Source of the DNA: Amphiduros pacificus
Lineage: Eukaryota > Annelida > Polychaeta > Phyllodocida > Hesionidae
Assembly: GCA_949316495.1 (NCBI GenBank)
Contig: OX439009.1
Span: 14,616,201 to 14,680,200 of the forward strand
DNA length: 64,000 bases
Reading direction: 5' to 3'
Part shown: piece by piece, positions 62,539 through 64,000 of the stretch
Numbering within the stretch: the first letter of the stretch is position 1
Layout: each line of letters opens with the position of its first letter
Translations under genes and position numbers: made by a program
Notes under the pieces: generated by a model
Told to the model about the DNA's origin: nothing
What the model saw: the letters and a program-made list of their open reading frames with translations, nothing else
Database searches by the model: none

Positions 62539-64000
62539 GTAAGTAGGACAAAAAGTTACAAACCAAACAGAAGAGTGACAAAGATAATTGGAAAATTTTT
62601 GATCCACGAGGATCATAAAATGTTAAAAATACAAACAAACCCATTAGTTTGTGCTTCATGCATGCACGTTCACTCAGCTCAATTAGCTTCATGAAAACAA
62701 GTTCTTATATTCAAAAGAGATAACTCACAATAAACAGATACCAATTACGAAGATCAGAAACTTTTTTGAAAGGTAAAATCAAATTACTATGAAATGATAG
62801 CTTCCAAATATATTTTACATGTCTCGGTTCATCATTTACTATTGACTATTATCTTTAGCTTACCTGTGGTACAGCCAGTCCTATAGCAATGCCACCAATG
62901 GTAAGTAAATTGGCCTCAGCAGTTTTTAGCACAGCTCCTATGCACCCGTCTGTGTTTATTATTTCACCTGCCTCAAATATCTGAATAACATGCATTTTTT
63001 ATATATTATATTCAGCATCTTTTTTGTTCATCATTTTTGATATTCCTTTAAGAAGATAATTTCCCCGACATATTAATTAAATAGAAAGTAAGGTATAGAA
63101 AGTAAAGTATTCAAATTGTTACAAATATTCAGATTGTGAACGATGATTTAAAGACGATTTAATGATACTCACTGATAATTGCTGTGTGTTATATCCACAG
63201 GCAGTATTGACATACTCATACTGCAAAAAATCAATTTATATAAAAAGTAAAATAAAACAAAAATATGCGATTTTCACAAAGTTAAGACATAAAAACATAA
63301 ATAATATCAAAATGACACATCAAATACCAAAGTACCTCTGAATCAGTGGGGGGTAGACAGCATGAGTAGGGCACAGCACACCTCTCTATGCTGGGATTGC
63401 CCTCTGTGCAGTTAAAGTAGGGGTTGAGGGACCAGTCTCTATAGCCATCCACTCCAACTCCACAGCAGGAAAACTACCAATAACAATCAAATACAGCTAA
63501 GTAATAAATCAAATAATAAAAGTCCACATACAGCTGGAATACTAGTGGTAACAAATCAAATAATAAAGTCCGCATACAGCTGTAATACTAGTGGTAATAA
63601 ACAAAATAATAGAAGTCCACATGGAACTGGAATACTAAGAAGAGTAATAAACAAAATAATTTAAGTCCACATACAGCTGGAAAACTAGTGATAACAAATA
63701 AAATAATAAAAGTCCTCATGCAGATGGAATACTAGTGGTAACAAATCAAATAATAAACAACTGGAGAAATGGCAGTAACAAATCAAATGATAAAAGTGGA
63801 ATACCAGTGGTAATCAATTAAATAATTTTTTTTTATAACTTTCATCAAATCTATTAATGCGGGATTGTGAACGTACCGTCTCCTGGAACCAATCCACCAG
63901 ACTTTGGAAGTCTGGATCGTCCCGGTAGCGAATGAGGCCCTCTTCTTGAATGACTTCACCCAGCTTGGTTTTAACCTCACCAGAAAATACAAAGGCTAAA

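Noticed and set aside
62318-62542. 74-codon frame across the promoter-like patch
   Set aside because: It ends just past the splice donor and has no family resemblance; the regulatory-site cluster is the better reading.

Overview
The window is animal nuclear DNA, AT-rich, with long GT-AG introns, short CpG-containing promoters and many tandem and dispersed repeats. The six protein genes are clear metazoan orthologues, and the proteins and repeats together look like a spiralian such as a mollusc or a similar invertebrate. That placement is inference; nothing in the sequence names the species. I joined exons by hand from splice sites, reading phase and family similarity, and five full-length models close without a phase conflict.

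Layout. (1) 1-2460: no gene, one TA microsatellite. (2) 2460-8045, plus: promoter, non-coding first exon and intronless coding exon of an 827-residue protein with about 21 ankyrin repeats and a C-terminal SOCS box, a predicted Cullin-5 ubiquitin-ligase adaptor. (3) 8050-19190: a gene-free stretch with four unrelated minisatellite arrays, a SINE-like piece and a cluster of CTCF-like motifs. (4) 19193-22446, minus: MFSD3-type transporter in four coding exons. (5) 22490-28700: no gene seen. (6) 28757-35253, minus: EEF1AKMT2 (METTL10), six exons, head to head with (7) RAB7A, plus, 40039-41687, sharing a promoter near 35254-35381. (8) 42860-49500: intergenic, with old LINE and inverted-repeat debris. 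(9) 49870-58111, minus: OTUD5 deubiquitinase, ten coding exons. (10) 61870-64000, minus: 3' half of a TSPAN33-like TspanC8 tetraspanin that runs off the window.

The genes do not form a pathway cluster. Two act in ubiquitin signalling (SOCS-box adaptor and OTUD5), two in endolysosomal or membrane traffic (RAB7A and the tetraspanin), one methylates eEF1A and one is a membrane transporter. Promoters at 2548, 35296 and 58266 each carry a CRE or near-CRE.

The most interesting material is repeat DNA meeting gene structure. The last codons and stop of the tetraspanin lie inside a 77-bp minisatellite unit. A 40-bp tandem repeat has copied the 5' splice site of EEF1AKMT2 exon 3. The first intron of EEF1AKMT2 holds two inverted-repeat DNA elements with visible target duplications, a 532-bp TTAA element carrying three perfect CREs and a 1.3-kb element with long GC-rich terminal inverted repeats and a 9-bp duplication. 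A 34-bp palindrome recurs at three places. I saw no retroviral, LTR or Polinton-like element, no CRISPR array and no convincing tRNA or rRNA gene.
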